This document shows, piece after piece, positions 11,631-24,894 of a DNA stretch of 64,000 nucleotides. The notes under the pieces are model-generated. The model had not been told where the DNA came from. It worked only from the letters and a program-made list of their open reading frames with translations, and searched no databases. How positions within the stretch are numbered: the stretch's first letter is position 1; the number at the start of each line of letters is the position of its first letter. The position numbers and the translations under genes were made by a program. The stretch is from Charina bottae (lineage: Eukaryota > Chordata > Lepidosauria > Squamata > Charinaidae): contig JALMGJ010000003.1 of NCBI GenBank assembly GCA_023362775.1, positions 50,830,416 through 50,894,415 on the forward strand. The letters run 5' to 3'.

Positions 11631-12529
11631 CTAACATCTGAATACAAATTTCTAAAATTTCTAAAATTTTAACAGTTGTTCTAGGCTAATATTTAAATAT
11701 AAACTGAGCATATATTTTTATTTTTTTAATTAATAAATTATCAGAAATTACTAGTGGAGTAATTTTATCAAATTTAACAATGAATAATATGTAATGCACC
11801 CCTGTCAACTATGCATAATATCTACAATATTAGGCTTCTTATGTTGTGACTAATTAAATACATAAAAATATATTTACATGAATAAAGGTTGTAGAATTTA
11901 GGTTGAAAATCCTCCAAGCTAGGTATCTTATTTTTGGTATCTTCTTTATTGGTTTTATCAATAAAGCATTTTAAGATAATGACTTGTATGTCTTTGATGA
12001 TTCTTCATTTTGAAAGATGTCATTGTAAGATTTTCTAGAAGCTTAAAAACTATTCTATGGGATATCTGATCTACACCAAAATGTCATTTCAGATTCTGGA
12101 CTTCATATTTCTTTGGAATATTCCTTTATAAATGTTTCAAATCACCTGCATTTTTTATTATTGCACTTTCATATGAATAGTAAATTCCTTATAGGTAACC
12201 TACAATGCCTAATTAAAATAGACAGTAATCCAGGAGAAAAGAAGAAACAAATTACTTTATTGCTATGTCAAAAAAGATAAAATCACCCAATAATTTCCTG
12301 CTGCCCAGTATATAAATAATATTATTCATATTTGTACAAATGCAGCTTTTATATTTTAACAAATGGAATCTTTACAGTGTAATTCATAAATCTCTATATT
12401 ATAATTAATTCATATTCACTGAAAGGAGTATAGTTTCTGTTTGCTACTGCATGAAATAATAAAATTATGGGGAATGGTCCCTGTTTCTTGGCTATATTAA
12501 CATCCATACATTGCTTACTGGTCAGTCAT

Positions 12530-12707
12530 GTATATTTATTTTGTATTTTAATTGATTTAATTGTAATTGCTTTAACTGTTTTATGGTTTTTATTGCTGTA
12601 AGCCACCCACAGTCACTTGTTCAGATGGGCGGCTATAGAAATTGAATGAATGAATGAATGAATGAATGAATGAATGAATGAATAAATAAATAAATAAATA
12701 AATAAAA
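12530..12707 (+). repeat. CR1/L2-type LINE 3' end with (GAAT)n(AAAT)n tail
   Basis: GTTTTTATTGCTGTAAGCC, the GATGGGCGGCTATAGAAATT hairpin and then tandem GAAT and AAAT units form the 3' end of a 5'-truncated LINE. The same tail design is seen at 33740-33857. Confidence 0.75.
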
Positions 12708-12709
12708 TT

Positions 12710-15700
12710 ATAGGTTAATTCTCTAGTATCCTAAAACTTTATCAAACTGTCTAAACAATAACGTCAGTAATAATAATATGAATATCAGTCTCCAGAACTT
12801 TGCTGGGGAAATGCCCTTTCACATTACTAGAAGTAAAATGGTTTGCACTAGCAAAGTTTAAGGACTGAGCTTCTATCAGACTTACAGTGAAGAGAATGTG
12901 CCACCAGCACTGTTCATATTCATTTGGGCAAACAGTGGTATCTTTTGCAAAACATAATGACAGAGCCATTTCTAAGCCATTTCACACCCAGCACAGGAAA
13001 TCTGAGTGCCCTGGATAACAAATGGCTGTTTCTGACACAATATTTCCTCTCTGTGGATGAATACTCATTTGAAAATTGTACATTAGGATGCAGCAGGATG
13101 CAGATTTCACAAAAAGGATTTCAAAGCATGAAGTTAATCTTCTGCTTATAATTTGTCTTTCAGATTTATTATACAAACAAGCAAATGACTGAAGCATCTT
13201 AACAGAACCAATCCTTTGGTTAGGGAAGGAGGCTTGGCAATGTGCAGCTTCCGTAGATTTATCTGCTTGTTTGTATAATCACCATAAGGCCCAAGACAAG
13301 AAAGACATTATTTTAAACTTATTACAGTTTGGAAGTTTTTAGAAAATTAAAATAGTGATTCCTTGACCAAAATGCCTTGCATCTATTGGGAAACTACAAA
13401 AATAATGGATTTTTTAAAAACATATCTTTGTATAGTGTAAATAGTAATATTTAATAGTAATATATATTTCATACAACTATATTACATATATTAGAATAGT
13501 AATATTGAAGTATTAAAAAAAACAAATGGTGTGTAATTTAGTTCCACTTATTTTATTTTATTTATTTATTATAGTTCTGTATTAATTTTTTGCGTATACA
13601 TTCTATTGAAAACTTTGGCATCCTAGCATAGGATTACATCAGTTGTTTGTAATATAGGATACCACTAAATTTAAAAGCATTCTAGGAACTTACTTCACGT
13701 GTGTGAACGTATGTTTTCCAAATGAATTGCTCTGGAGGACCTGCAGAAAACTATGTTCTATAACTACTTTGATCAACTTATATATAATTGGCCTCTAATT
13801 TCCATTGACAGTTCCAAAATGCAACTTGATAAAATGTAACTTAACAGGAATACTATGCAATAAAATAACCTTGAGGGCTGTACTTTTCTCCCTATGAATG
13901 AAATCCATCTTTTCTGAAAATACAAGATGACAAAAAAAAATATGGAGAGTTCCAAAATTAGCTGTAACTACCAATAAATGGCATTGACCAATTGCTTTAT
14001 TTTCATGTGCCGATTTATACAAATCTAGTTTGAATAATGAGAGGCCCAGCTGGTGCAAATCGTTAAGAAATGCATTTCAAAGCCATCTCTAACAGAAGCA
14101 CATTCATTCTATTTTAACCAAGAACAAATTGTTTCAAATCATGCTTGGGTCTCTCAGATGTACCGAACACAAATCCAAATGGCTGCTTGGAAGGGACAAT
14201 TAATTTACGTGCTTATCTCATGCCAGATGTGAGCACTGACAGGTTGCTCTAAAACCATTCTCTGAGCATCTCCCAAGTGAGTACAATTTTGGGGAAGAAG
14301 GAACATCTCACTACCCACATAATGCAACCTTGGCAGGCAAAGTTGCTCAACAACCTGTTTATTAGTTGCTCTACTCCTCCCCTGCTGTTCTATTAATATA
14401 ACGAATTGTTCACAGGTGCTCCAAATGAGGTTTAGATGATCATTGGGAATGTTCTTACCAAGCACGCCAAATTAGGCGGAGCAGATGCATCAAAACCACA
14501 ACAATTCCCTTAGAAAAAAAGTACAAAACATTTGTTCATGAAGGTCATTGAATACAAATGGCTTGCTAACCCCAGGAATAACAGGACAATTTAAAATAAT
14601 GCCTTTAAATTGTTTTGTGGAAAAGGACCTTTCCATATGCCCTGTTCAATGCTGGAGGTACCACAAACTATTATATCTTTTAAGAAAGTAACTTATTTCC
14701 CCTAGGGGACAGTACCACAAACTTTTATTATACACATTTATTTTTTTCACTGCTTGAGCAAAAGCAAACAAGGAAATCAGTGCTAAATATTAGTGGGGAA
14801 GAAACATGTTCTAATACAGTTGATTCCACAAATCATCTTTTAGTCCTAGGCTGGCCTTCCCAGCTTTGTGTCTTCCTGATAACTCTCAGAATTCCCAGCC
14901 AGCATCAGTCTTCTGTCATAGTCCTTTAATTTGTAGAGTAATGACAGAGTTAATTGACAAATTACCCAACTGCATATTGCAGTGTGAACAGGAAGACAGT
15001 GTAAAACCCAAAAATCAGATCCAAAATCCAAAACAATAAAATATGCAAAGCAATTAATTTTATGAGACTTGAGAATTGACTTATATTGAACATGCGCTCA
15101 TCCCTTGTTTGATTACCATTTAGGGCTCAGCAAACAAACCAACACAAGCTCTCAAAAATAATCCCAGATTAAAATAAGAGAAGAGACAATCAGTACATTT
15201 TCTTCATTACTATGTACAAACATGAAAGAAGCATGGATAGAAATATTTGACTCTTTTTTTTCTGGGAGTGACCTATATGCTTTGGATATATGAGAGGGTC
15301 AGAAGCACTAGAAAATTATTTTTGTTGTTATGAGCTCCCATCTGTGGAAGACCATTTGCTGAAGTATTCAATAAACAGATGAAATTTCATCGTGCAAACA
15401 TCTGCAAAGTGAAAATATAATAGAGTCCAAAGGCAAGTTCTTTTGCTTCTACATATACTCAGAAGTAGCTCCCATGGTGCTCAATGTGACTTTGTCTCAA
15501 GACAGGGCATAGCTGCCTTCAGTGAAAACATTGAGACACTTTAAGACATCATAGTTATCTAAGCAGCAGATAACTAAGCTCAGATCTAAACATGTTACAT
15601 GTTGATATAGCTCACAATATGCTGTAGAACACAACAGTTGCGAACTATTTTATACTTTGATTATTTGGATAATGGTGTCCAAGAGGATTTTTTTTAAAAA

Positions 15701-16183
15701 AATGCCACCCACTTTGTGTATGATTTTAAAGATATAAAGTGGGATAGACAATCTTTTTGAACCTAGGGCACATTTGGAATTTTGGGAGCAAGTGGTAGAA
15801 CGTCTACCATAGGAGACTTGACAATTCACAAAATAGCAGCCACAGTGGACATGGACAGCCAGAAAATAACCATCTATCAGAAGGCAAACTAGTGCCCTCA
15901 AATTCTTTACCATCCTAATTGGACTCTTGTGGTCCCAAAGACATTGCTGCAAATAAATATGATTCTAGAGGCTGCTGCTTTGCTTTACCACATCAAGGTC
16001 CTATTTATTAATTTTTTGAATTGTTCTTGTTGTAAAGTCAGATGGAACAGGAAGCCTGGTGGATATAGTGGGAAGTGCCTAGGGAATATTTGTGCCTGCA
16101 AGCACTATATTTTTGGGGGGGCTGTTTCTGGCAACCTTTATCACATTGTGATTTTTTTTCCTTTTAAAGTTCCCTGGATAATG
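12710..16183. other. Unannotated stretch
   Basis: Very AT-rich, with (TTTA)n near 13552. A short inverted pair (TTATACAAACAAGCA near 13169 and its complement near 13264) frames about 100 bases. No exon or known repeat was identified. Confidence 0.45.
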
Positions 16184-16379
16184 TTTTTTTTTTAAAAAAA
16201 AAAGAATGAGTGAATTTTATGACATATTCAAATTTCCTAAGTTTTCCACTATTTTAATTTGTTTACATTAATGTGTTTCTTTGTTTAAAATGTGTTTAAA
16301 TTTAAGTATGCCCTATAACTTGAGAAGGTAGCCATTCCCCCACTGTCACAAAACATGTTGGAGAGACAGGGACAACTTA
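16184..16379 (+). repeat. Left arm of a long inverted repeat
   Basis: This ~190-bp block recurs in reverse complement at 17270-17460. The arms include CACTGTCACAAAACATGTTG and end GACAACTTA at the inner edge. I count about four substitutions over some 175 comparable bases. The block itself matches no family I recognise. Confidence 0.9.
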
Positions 16380-16389
16380 ATTTTTATTA

Positions 16390-17150
16390 ATAAACCCTCA
16401 TCTCAGAAACCCAGGAAGGCCTAAGGCACCTAATCATGAGACTCAAAGAAGAAAGCGAGAAGTTTGGCCTCTTTCTGAATATCAAAAAGACCAAACTCAT
16501 GACAACTGCAAAGAATGGAAACATCAAAATAGTAATTGATGGAGATGAGATGGAATGCGTGGAAGAATTCACCTTTTTAGGATCAGTGGTCAATCAAAAT
16601 GGCGAATGTAGCCAAGAATTTTAATGCCGAATCATGCTGGATCATACAGCAATGATGAGTATGAATCAAATTTGGAAAAGCAAGGATGTCAGCTTGACAA
16701 CTAAGTGTAGACTAGTCCGCACTATCATGTTCCCCATAACTACTTATGGCTGTGAAAGTTGGACGAAGAAAAAGTTGGATAAAAGGAAAATTGATTCTTT
16801 TGAACTGTGGTGTTGGAGGAGGCTCTTGCGAATCCCTTGGACTGCAAAGATAACGAATAAAGAAGTGTTGAAGCGCATAAAACCGGACATGTCACTAGAA
16901 GGAAAAATAACAAAACTTAGACTTAGTTACTTCGGTCATGTCATGAGATCAATATCGTTGGAGAAAGACGTTATGCTTGGAACCGTCAGTAGCAAAAGAC
17001 GACGAGGATGCCAAAGAACGCGCTGGTTGGATGTAATCAAAGCAGACACAGGCCAAAATTTAAAGCAACTGAAAGAAGCTGTACATGATCAGAACTCATG
17101 GAGAGAGCTGGCTTATGGAATCGCCAAGGGTCAGATATGACTGAATGGAT
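16390..17150 (+). pseudogene. BovB/RTE LINE reverse-transcriptase C-terminal fragment
   Basis: One frame runs from about 16430 to a stop at 17138-17140, interrupted once by an in-frame TAA at 16622. The first part reads LNIKKTKLM and EFTFLGSVVNQNGECSQ; the second has YGCESW, the hallmark FELWCWRRLLRIPWTAK and the terminal YFGHVMR, RWLDVIK and SWRELAYGIAKGQ. These are the C-terminal landmarks of BovB-type RTE elements, the LINE known for patchy transfer among squamates and ruminants. Endonuclease, RT catalytic core and the usual 3' tail are absent. The fragment sits between inverted arms instead of target duplications. Confidence 0.85.
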
Positions 17151-17269
17151 AATTCGATTTGGATAATGTTTGGAAAATAAACTCATCCAAATAAGGCTGT
17201 TCGGATTATAGGCATCACATGCAGGTTAAAAATAAAATGATAGGCCAAGTGGCAATGAGGAGGCTATGG

Positions 17270-17460
17270 TAAGTTGTCCCTGTCTCTCCAACATGTTTTG
17301 TGACAGTGGGGGAATGGCAACCTTCTCAAGTTATAGGGCATATTTAAATTTAAACACATTTTAAACAAAGAAACACATTAATGTAAACAAATTAAAATAG
17401 TGGAAAACTTAGGAAATTTGAATATTTCATATAATTCACTCATTCTTTTTTTAAAAAAAG
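17270..17460 (-). repeat. Right arm of a long inverted repeat
   Basis: Reverse complement of 16184-16379 with near identity, beginning TAAGTTGTCCCTGTCTCTCC. Together the arms enclose an ~890-bp centre holding the BovB fragment. The outer edges dissolve into T/A homopolymers, so the exact outer ends and any target duplication cannot be read. Confidence 0.9.
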
Positions 17461-17469
17461 TTTAACTTT

Positions 17470-19550
17470 TTTTTAACTTAATTTGGGGGTACAGAGATTC
17501 CATTTGTAAGGTTGCAGATGCTGCATTGCCAATCTTTGCCTAATACTTCATCTTAATTTCATTATTTTTTCTGTGAAGCCCAAATACTAAAACAAATACA
17601 AAATTGCATATGACACTGAGTACATCACCTTAATTTCTCCTGTATTGTTGAGGGGAGAAGAAGCCAGTGTTTATATCAGAGCTGAGAAAGACCCCCTTAA
17701 TCTTTTCCTTTGCTGAATTTCCAATAAAAAGCTGGTGTATGTCCCCAGCTTATTATTTACATTGGGAGAAACACTTCAATTATCACTAATGAAAGCTTCC
17801 ATCCCAATGAAAATATCAGCTTCTGAGAACAATTTTCCACCCCATTCTCTTAGGGTTGCAGTTTGCAGTTTTAAAAAAAGAAAAAACAAAAAACAAAACC
17901 AAAGAAATCTTAGCAGCTCATGCAACTTAACATGTTTAGAATAATCATTAGCATGGTTTCACAGTGTATTTCTAAAATTAGTCTCTGAAAGAGGAAACAA
18001 GTTTATAAAGAAATCACAATAGCTGGAGAGGTATTATTAAAATTTGTATGTGCATTTGCATGGATTACACTTTCAATATGGGATAAATTGCATTAGCAAT
18101 ATTTTGATGGCAACTTGCTTTTGCTAAAATTCATCAGGTTGGCAACAGGAAATACAACTGTAGAACCAAAATAGAATGATTACATTAAAACTAGAGAATA
18201 TTACAAATGCATGTAGATTTTATAAAGAAAGAAGGAAATGTGGGATGCAAGAGAAAAGACAGTGGAGCAAGCTAAGAGCAAGAGCAGAGAGAGTTTATAT
18301 CTTCCTAAAAATTTACAGTTTGTGTGTGTGTGCTACGTGTGATAATACATACATACATATTAGAGTTATGTATACTTAAATTATGTTTGGATTTGAAAGG
18401 GGTTTGAACCCTGTAAAAGCACAGCAATAAGAAAATATTAATAAAATATTGCAGCAGATGAAGTTTCTGAAAAGTCACTTTTCATCTAGCAAGGAACCAG
18501 AAATGAGAAAGATGGGAATTTAAACCGATTCCTTCCACATTTGAGGCTAAAAAAGAGAAAGTGGGTAGTTCTTATAACTAGTGGAGATTATCCCATACAC
18601 AACCAAGACAGATAACATAATGGATAGTTTAAGTTTTCTTAATTCATCAGATTATAGCCAGACAGTTAATTATCCTATCAAGGTGAGATAAAAAACTCTC
18701 TTTTCAGAACACTCTGGTAAACAGGGGGAGAACTGTATAATTCTGTGTTTGAGCAAAAGCTGCTGGCTTTGGTTCAGAAGTATATTGGGTTTGGCTTTTG
18801 TTAGTACTGTGCTGAAAATTTGTTCTGCAATTTTAATGACCAGGAAAGTGAAATGGCAGTTGCTATATTCTGCACATGGGGATGGTGTATATTTGCACAG
18901 TAAAAAGGGAGGCTTTAGGGACGAAACGGATGGGTGCATAGAAGTACCGAAATGCTTTGGCTGTTGTTGCTTTTAACTTGTGTGAATGGTGGTGATGGGG
19001 CAAACCTCTTCAGCACACTGCTGCCTCCATATCTATCCCTGTCTACCCCAGGGATGGGCTTAAAGGACTTTAGTCCACCCTCCTGGAGGTGGGACTTCAA
19101 GTTGTAATTGCTGAATTATTTCACGTACTAGAAAGGGACAGTTTGTAAGTACTGCATACTTTAACCACAGCCTGTTTATTGGAACAAAACAAGGTCTCTT
19201 CATCACTGTTCCATTCGCAAAGTAAAATATTTCCATGAAAGTGCAAGAAATCGTATTTCAAGTACTTGGCACAGAAATGCACAAGTAGATATAATGAACT
19301 TCGTAACCACAAGGAGCGAACCCGAGACAAACATTGTGTATCAAATTGACAGTGTTGTGAAATGTCAGGTTGAGAATAATCTTACAGAATTACATTTGAT
19401 ATTGTATTCTGTGGCAGACATGATATTGCTTTCCCGGGCAAAAGCAGCACAACTGAAAATGTAAAAAGCCTTTTTGTCTTTTCAATCGAAGCAGCAGATA
19501 AGATGCTATGAAAACATTGGAAACTTCTCCAAGTTAATGCTTGTTATACA
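17470..19550. other. Unannotated stretch
   Basis: AT-rich DNA with a short (GT)n and (CATA)n patch near 18320-18360. No gene or recognisable repeat. Confidence 0.45.
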
Positions 19551-19559
19551 TCAGTCCAA

Positions 19560-20980
19560 GTGGAACATGAACCAATTACCTGTGTGAAGATGCCATTAGA
19601 GAAGATATAGTTTCTGCAGCCAACATGTCAACCAGATTTTCAATTATTGTTGATGAAACTGCTGACATACCTGGAAATGAGGAAACGTTACTAGGTGTAC
19701 ATTTTACACACTTCTGGTACTAAAAGCATTATTTGAGAGGAGTTCCTTGGTTTTGCTAGATTCAATGAATTGAGTGCTACAGTATCTCCATTGCCAGTCT
19801 AATTATGTATGAGTGCACAAACTCTTTCCTAAATCTAGAGGCTATTTGGCCAAAGATATAGTGGGTGCTCTCCTATGGCAAGAAAAGACATGGTGCACAG
19901 CTATAAAAAGGAATAGATATCGCATAGCTGCTTCTGTTCGCTATGCAAACATAGACTTGATCTGGTGGTGAATGATTGCACTGCTGCATCTGAGATACGG
20001 CATTCAGTTGGCACAGTCAAAAGTACCTTTTTTTCCCCCAATGAGAGCGCAAACAGAAAAAACCTTATTCCAAGTGTGCTATTACTAAGTTAAACATGGT
20101 GGACTGCAAAATACAAAAATAACATAATTTTTTGAAAATATTTTTGATTAACTGAGCAGAGTGATTGCTACATCTTCAGGGAAAACATGCCACGATGCAT
20201 AGGAGTTGCAGTTGTCTTCAAGCATATCAGCTTTCCATTTCTCTCTCTCATTATAATTTCAACCTATTCATCAAAATGGAGGTCAGTGACAAAAGTTCTG
20301 CAAGCTATTCAGCTTAATTTCATGCAAGTGTACAAACTTTGCCAGGAGTTCTTAAGTGTCTTTCATAGCCACAAGGAAACACAGAGGAGCATTTCAAATT
20401 AGCTGTTACCAAAATTCAACAGTTAGCAGACAAGTTGGCCATTGACTTTTGTATTCCCAGATGATGAGGCCTGCAGAAATACCACTCAAATCATGTGACT
20501 CAATAGTGGGAAAATACTTCCATCATTCAATCTATATACCATATTTGGACTGAATAATATTATCAGTGGAACACCAGGTTTCTGCAGAAAGCAAATAAGT
20601 CTTCAGTCTTTTCTCAGTTCACCCAATAAAGATAGCAAATCCTGGAGATAAAGAATCCAAAACAAAGATTGAAAAAATATTAATGAAATTATGGAGTTGA
20701 AAATTTGGAAGCTGAAGTATTCACCTGGTTTGAAATATGGTCAAAGAAGGTAAAACAGTATTCTAAAGGTAGAAAATTGACTTCTGGATTTGCTGCAGCA
20801 CATTCATCTATTTCCTTCAGTTCAACAAGCAGTTCTGATCTCTTTGACATTACCAGTAGCAACCTGTACAGTGGGAAGGTCACTCAGTACAACCAGAACT
20901 GTGAAAACTTGGTTGGGATCAACAATAGCAGATGGCCGATTATCTGGACTTTGCGTGATGAATGTTCGCTGAGGAAGATT
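19560..20980 (+). pseudogene. Decayed hAT-superfamily transposase (ZMYM/DUF4371-like)
   Basis: Frames broken by many stops still carry ordered hAT landmarks. Near 19635 is FSIIVDETADIPGNEE, matching the first catalytic block. Near 19955 is DLVVNDCTAASE, matching the HxLxLVVxDA-type block. Near 20795-20972, in another frame, is the C-terminal dimerisation motif (LTLPVATCTVGRSLSTT and KTWLGSTIADGRLSGLCV). The catalytic D of the first block is present but the protein cannot be made. Order and spacing fit a DUF4371-type transposase or a processed copy of a domesticated relative. Terminal inverted repeats were not found. Confidence 0.75.
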
Positions 20981-21369
20981 AATGAAAGCAAGGACAAACT
21001 ACTTCAAAAACTGATTGACAAATTTGGGCAAGATCCCAGACATTTGCTTTTTCTGTTTCAGGAATAGCTGGTAAAGTATGTACACAATTTGATCACAGAT
21101 TTGAAAAGAGATGACAATACATACCCTTAATACTGGTTCAGCTTTAAATATTTCATAGTGGAAATCCAGTCTGATTAAGCAGTGATTAAGTTTTCAGTTC
21201 TTGTTCAGTGACTTCAAAGATCCTGAAAACTGCTTAGGGACAATATATCATGTGTAAATGACTGAGAATATGATCTCCTCCAGAAGACATTGAAGCCAAT
21301 TTAAATACGTTATCATTTGCAATGATATTGTGAAACCTGTCAAAAAGCAAGTGTGACTATGTATTACTA

Positions 21370-21429
21370 TTTTGTATTTTATAGTTTTATCTATGATTGC
21401 TTTAATCCTAGCATGTAAGATGCCTAGAG
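21370..21429 (+). repeat. CR1/L2-type LINE 3' tail fragment
   Basis: The phrase TTTTATAGTTTTATCTATGA followed by AAGATGCCTAGAGGTGGTAGG resembles a degraded LINE 3' end that seeds the GGTA repeat. Confidence 0.4.
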
Positions 21430-21486
21430 GTGGTAGGTAAGTAGGTAGGTAGGTAGGTAGTAGGTAGGTAGGTAGGTAGGTAGATA
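21430..21486 (+). repeat. (GGTA)n microsatellite
   Basis: About thirteen GTAG units with one slipped unit in the middle. Confidence 0.9.
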
Positions 21487-21984
21487 AAGTGTCCTTATAG
21501 TTAAGGTATTTTATGTGCTTCTCGTACCTTTATTGTACAGTTATTATGATTTGTAAAGCTTATTATTATAGAAAACTGTCAGGTTTCCTAGTGATGCATT
21601 GCACACATTTACAGTCCTTACTGCATTCTGAGTTCTTTGAGGTGTAGCAGTAACTTTAAAACATCAGCAATATCTTAACTTCCCAGATACCCTAAGAAAG
21701 GCCAAATTTACTTTTTCGCTGAGATTCTGATCTTTCATATTCAGTCTCCTACATCTACTTCAGTATTTTAGTACTTCTACTGGTTGATGGCCTAAAAATA
21801 CACGAGCACAAGAGGGAGGGGAATGCCCTCTTAATGCCCAGCAGTGAGGAATACACTGGGTTTAGGTAGTAGTAGCATATAAAAATGATATCACATGTTG
21901 CATGAGAGACTTTCCCAGCTGGAATACAAGCCCTATGCTGACATAGAATTCTACTTACTGAATAATTAAGAACCTTCTGCTTCT

Positions 21985-22080
21985 ACTTTTCCTTGGAGGT
22001 CTCCCATCCAATTACTGACCACTTCCCACCATGGTTAGCTTATAAAGTCTGACAAGAGCGCAGCCCAAGGTAGAGTACCT
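21985..22080 (-). repeat. 5S rRNA-derived SINE fragment
   Basis: GGAGGTCTCCCATCCAATTA, then GGTTAGCTTATAAAGTCTGA, is the reverse complement of the 5S-like head (GATCTCAGAAGCTAAGC, then TTAGTACTTGGATGGGAGAC) used by SINE3-class elements. It is degenerate and partial. Confidence 0.55.
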
Positions 22081-22429
22081 ATTTAAACATTTATTTGGGT
22101 CAATGACACATTTAAAACCCACTACTCTTGACTAAATATATAAGGAGAAAATATGAAAATGGAAAATTGAATTTGACACAAGTGGAAGCAGAAGCCAATT
22201 TATTGCTAAAGAAGGACAATTGTTTCTTTGAAATATCGTGTCTTTCATGAATGCACAGCAAGAGGATTACTAATATTCTTATATCTGTTCTTTTTTATGC
22301 AATCTGATTTTTGTAAAAAAATGTGTTGGCAAAAATGTTTTACAATATCCCATCATTTTAGGATCATATGTCAAATCTCAAAAGTTCAAGTGACCAAAGT
22401 AGCCACAATATTTATCTACTCATTATGAT

Positions 22430-22700
22430 ATTTATATACCATCAATTCCACATGCTTTCCCAGCAGTTTATACTATTTTCATAAATCCATATAATAAACA
22501 ATTAAAACCATCCGGCCCTCTCTTGGTATTCAAAGTTCTAGCAACAACATAAAGTAAGAGCTCTGTGAAATAAGTCCATCTTCACTGCTTTCCTAAATGC
22601 CATCAGGGAGGGCACTATCTGGATCTCAGCGGGCACCAATCATCCTATCCACTCCTGTAATCATCAAGCAGAAAAGAGACTTTGGTAGAAACCAAGAGCG
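22430..22700 (-). repeat. Old CR1/L2-type LINE fragment
   Basis: CCTAAATGCCATCAGGGAGG, then the GGATCTCAGCGGGCACCAAT stretch, follows the antisense of the 3' ORF2 end seen in better copies (25880-26710). Heavily diverged. Confidence 0.4.
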
Positions 22701-22739
22701 AGAAAGAACAAAATAAAACATTACTTTGGTTGTGAAAAT

Positions 22740-23640
22740 ATTTGAAGAACAAACTGAGCCTAATGTTGTCCCTGATAGGGCTTTGATTGTGTGAAAATTA
22801 TTTTATTAATATATTGATCAAGAAAATGCCATTTTAATCTGTCTCTCTATAGACTAATAAACTGAATCTGTGATTATTTGTTTATGTATGTCTCTACAAA
22901 ATAACAACTTCTGTACACAAACCACTATCCTTCCTCAAAGTTTCTTTTAGGCTGCAATTCCATACATGTTCCTTAGAAACCAAATTTTATTAAATTAAAA
23001 ATGTTACACTTGAAAATCAACATATATACTGTAGATTTTCATGAGAGAACTGTGTAAGTGTAGTGCTTGTTTCTCCTGCTTTTGGAAGAAATATTCATGT
23101 GCATGTAAATGCCCTCATTCAATTATCTTCAATGTAAAATTATGAACTAAAAATATTTTGCATTAAATTGGAACAGATTGCTTATGGTATCTCTTGCATA
23201 ATGAAAGGGTACAATGAAAAATTGCAATTCAAATTACATTTCAAGTCTGTTCAATTTTATTTTAATTTTTATCTAGAAAATTGCACAGTATAATTACAGC
23301 ATGTTTATTTATTCATATGAAATCTCATGAGCAAATATAAAATATATTTATAAACTGTATAAAATATATATTATATATTGTGTGTGATTTGAATCAATGA
23401 ATTATAATAGAGAACATCAAATTGACTATCCTCATTCAAACTTTTTATTCCTATTCATAAACAAGGTCTGGCACTGCTTTGTATAGCAAAGTTGCTAAAA
23501 ACACCACAATAACAACTGAGGATCCAAAGATATTAAAAATCACAGTAACAACTTAGTAAATAGCATTGTATTATATAATCACTGTCTAAAGTGAAATTAG
23601 GCACATTTAATTCGGTTATAGCTAGTATATAATAACAGGA
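22740..23640. other. Unannotated stretch
   Basis: AT-rich, with a (TA)-rich patch near 23340-23370. Nothing recognised. Confidence 0.45.
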
Positions 23641-23799
23641 CTTTACTAGAACATAGGTGGGCAAGCTGGGCCCTACATACACAGCATGATTTTATGTGTA
23701 TCCTGCCCTCCTCAGGTACCATCCTGGTAGGGATGCTTATAATGGCTGGTGCCAAATTTCAGTGGCACGTTCATTGCCATCGTTGACTCTTTCTTTCTT

Positions 23800-24440
23800 T
23801 CTTATTTATTTATTTATTTATTTATTTTTAAATTTTATATTACCACCCATCTCCCCCAAACCGGGGGACTCTGGGCGGTTCACAATAAAACAAATTAAAA
23901 ACATAAATATAAAATTAGAACATCCATAAAAATAAATATAAAATCCAAGTGGACTAGATGTTAATAATAGGGTGGGCTTCATGGCACCAGCAACCCCCAG
24001 GAGGAACTAGTAGCATTCCCATACCATGCAAGGTGGTAGAAACAGGACTTCAAGTCTTTCCGGAAGGTCGGGAGCGAGGAAACCCGCCTCAGCTCCGGGG
24101 GCAAGATATTCCAAAGGGCGGGCGCTACTGCAGAGAAGGCCCGCCTCCTGGACCCCACTAGATGGAATTCTTTTGTCGATGGGGTCCGTAGCATGCCCTC
24201 TCTGCATGATCGGGTGGGGCGGGTCAATGTTCTGGGGTTGAGACGGTCCCTCAGGTAACCTGGTCCCATGCCATATAGGGCTTTAAAGGTAATAACCAAC
24301 ACCTTGAATTGGACCCGGAAGCAAACTGGAACCCAATGCAGCTCGCGCAGCAGAGGTGTCACATGAGCCGATTTTACGGCACCAATAACTGTCCGTGCGG
24401 CTGCATTCTGGACCAGCTGAAGCTTCCAGATACTCTTCCT
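23800..24440 (-). pseudogene. 5'-truncated CR1/L2-type LINE, ORF2 C-terminus
   Basis: Minus strand. The tail is (AAAT)n at 23800-23830, then the GGGCGG hairpin. Upstream the frame is open and reads KLQLVQNAAARTVIGAV, then VTPLLRELHWVPVCFRVQF, KALYGMGPGYLRDRL and PALWNILPPELR, the post-RT C-terminal domain of CR1/L2 LINEs. Similarity stops abruptly near 24440, at KSIWK, the same place in ORF2 as the middle of the copy at 25880-26710. The frame is intact over about 150 codons, suggesting moderate age. Confidence 0.85.
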
Positions 24441-24894
24441 TGCATGAGGTAGAAAGTGGGGCCACACACCACTCTGGACTTGGAGAGAAGAGATGCATCA
24501 GAACACTTGCGGGGGGTTCAAATTGGACCTGCCATCAGCAACTTAAAGCAGCTGCATCTTTTCCTCAGATTGCACAGTGCTGTCCATACCTGCAGCACAA
24601 TCCTAGGAAAAGATGCATTTGGTTACCATCAGAAGCTATATATGCAGCTTGTGTGCACTCTGAAATATCTTTTCGCCTGAATCTAAAGCACGGTACAACC
24701 ATAGAACAAAGGGCTGGCATCACTTATTATTGTGAAAAGCATATTCTTCAACTTCTACTTTGGGTGTAGAAAGCTAGGACTAGCAATTGCTTTGGCTTCT
24801 ACATTCAGAATCAGTCTTATTTTAAAGTGGCTAATAAGTAGTAAAATAAATACAATTTAAAAATATTTCCAGAGAAGACAGATGGAGGAAAAGG

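Noticed and set aside
13169..13279. Short inverted pair TTATACAAACAAGCA as a MITE
   Set aside because: Only about 15 bases pair, and no target duplication or sister copy was found; chance is likely.
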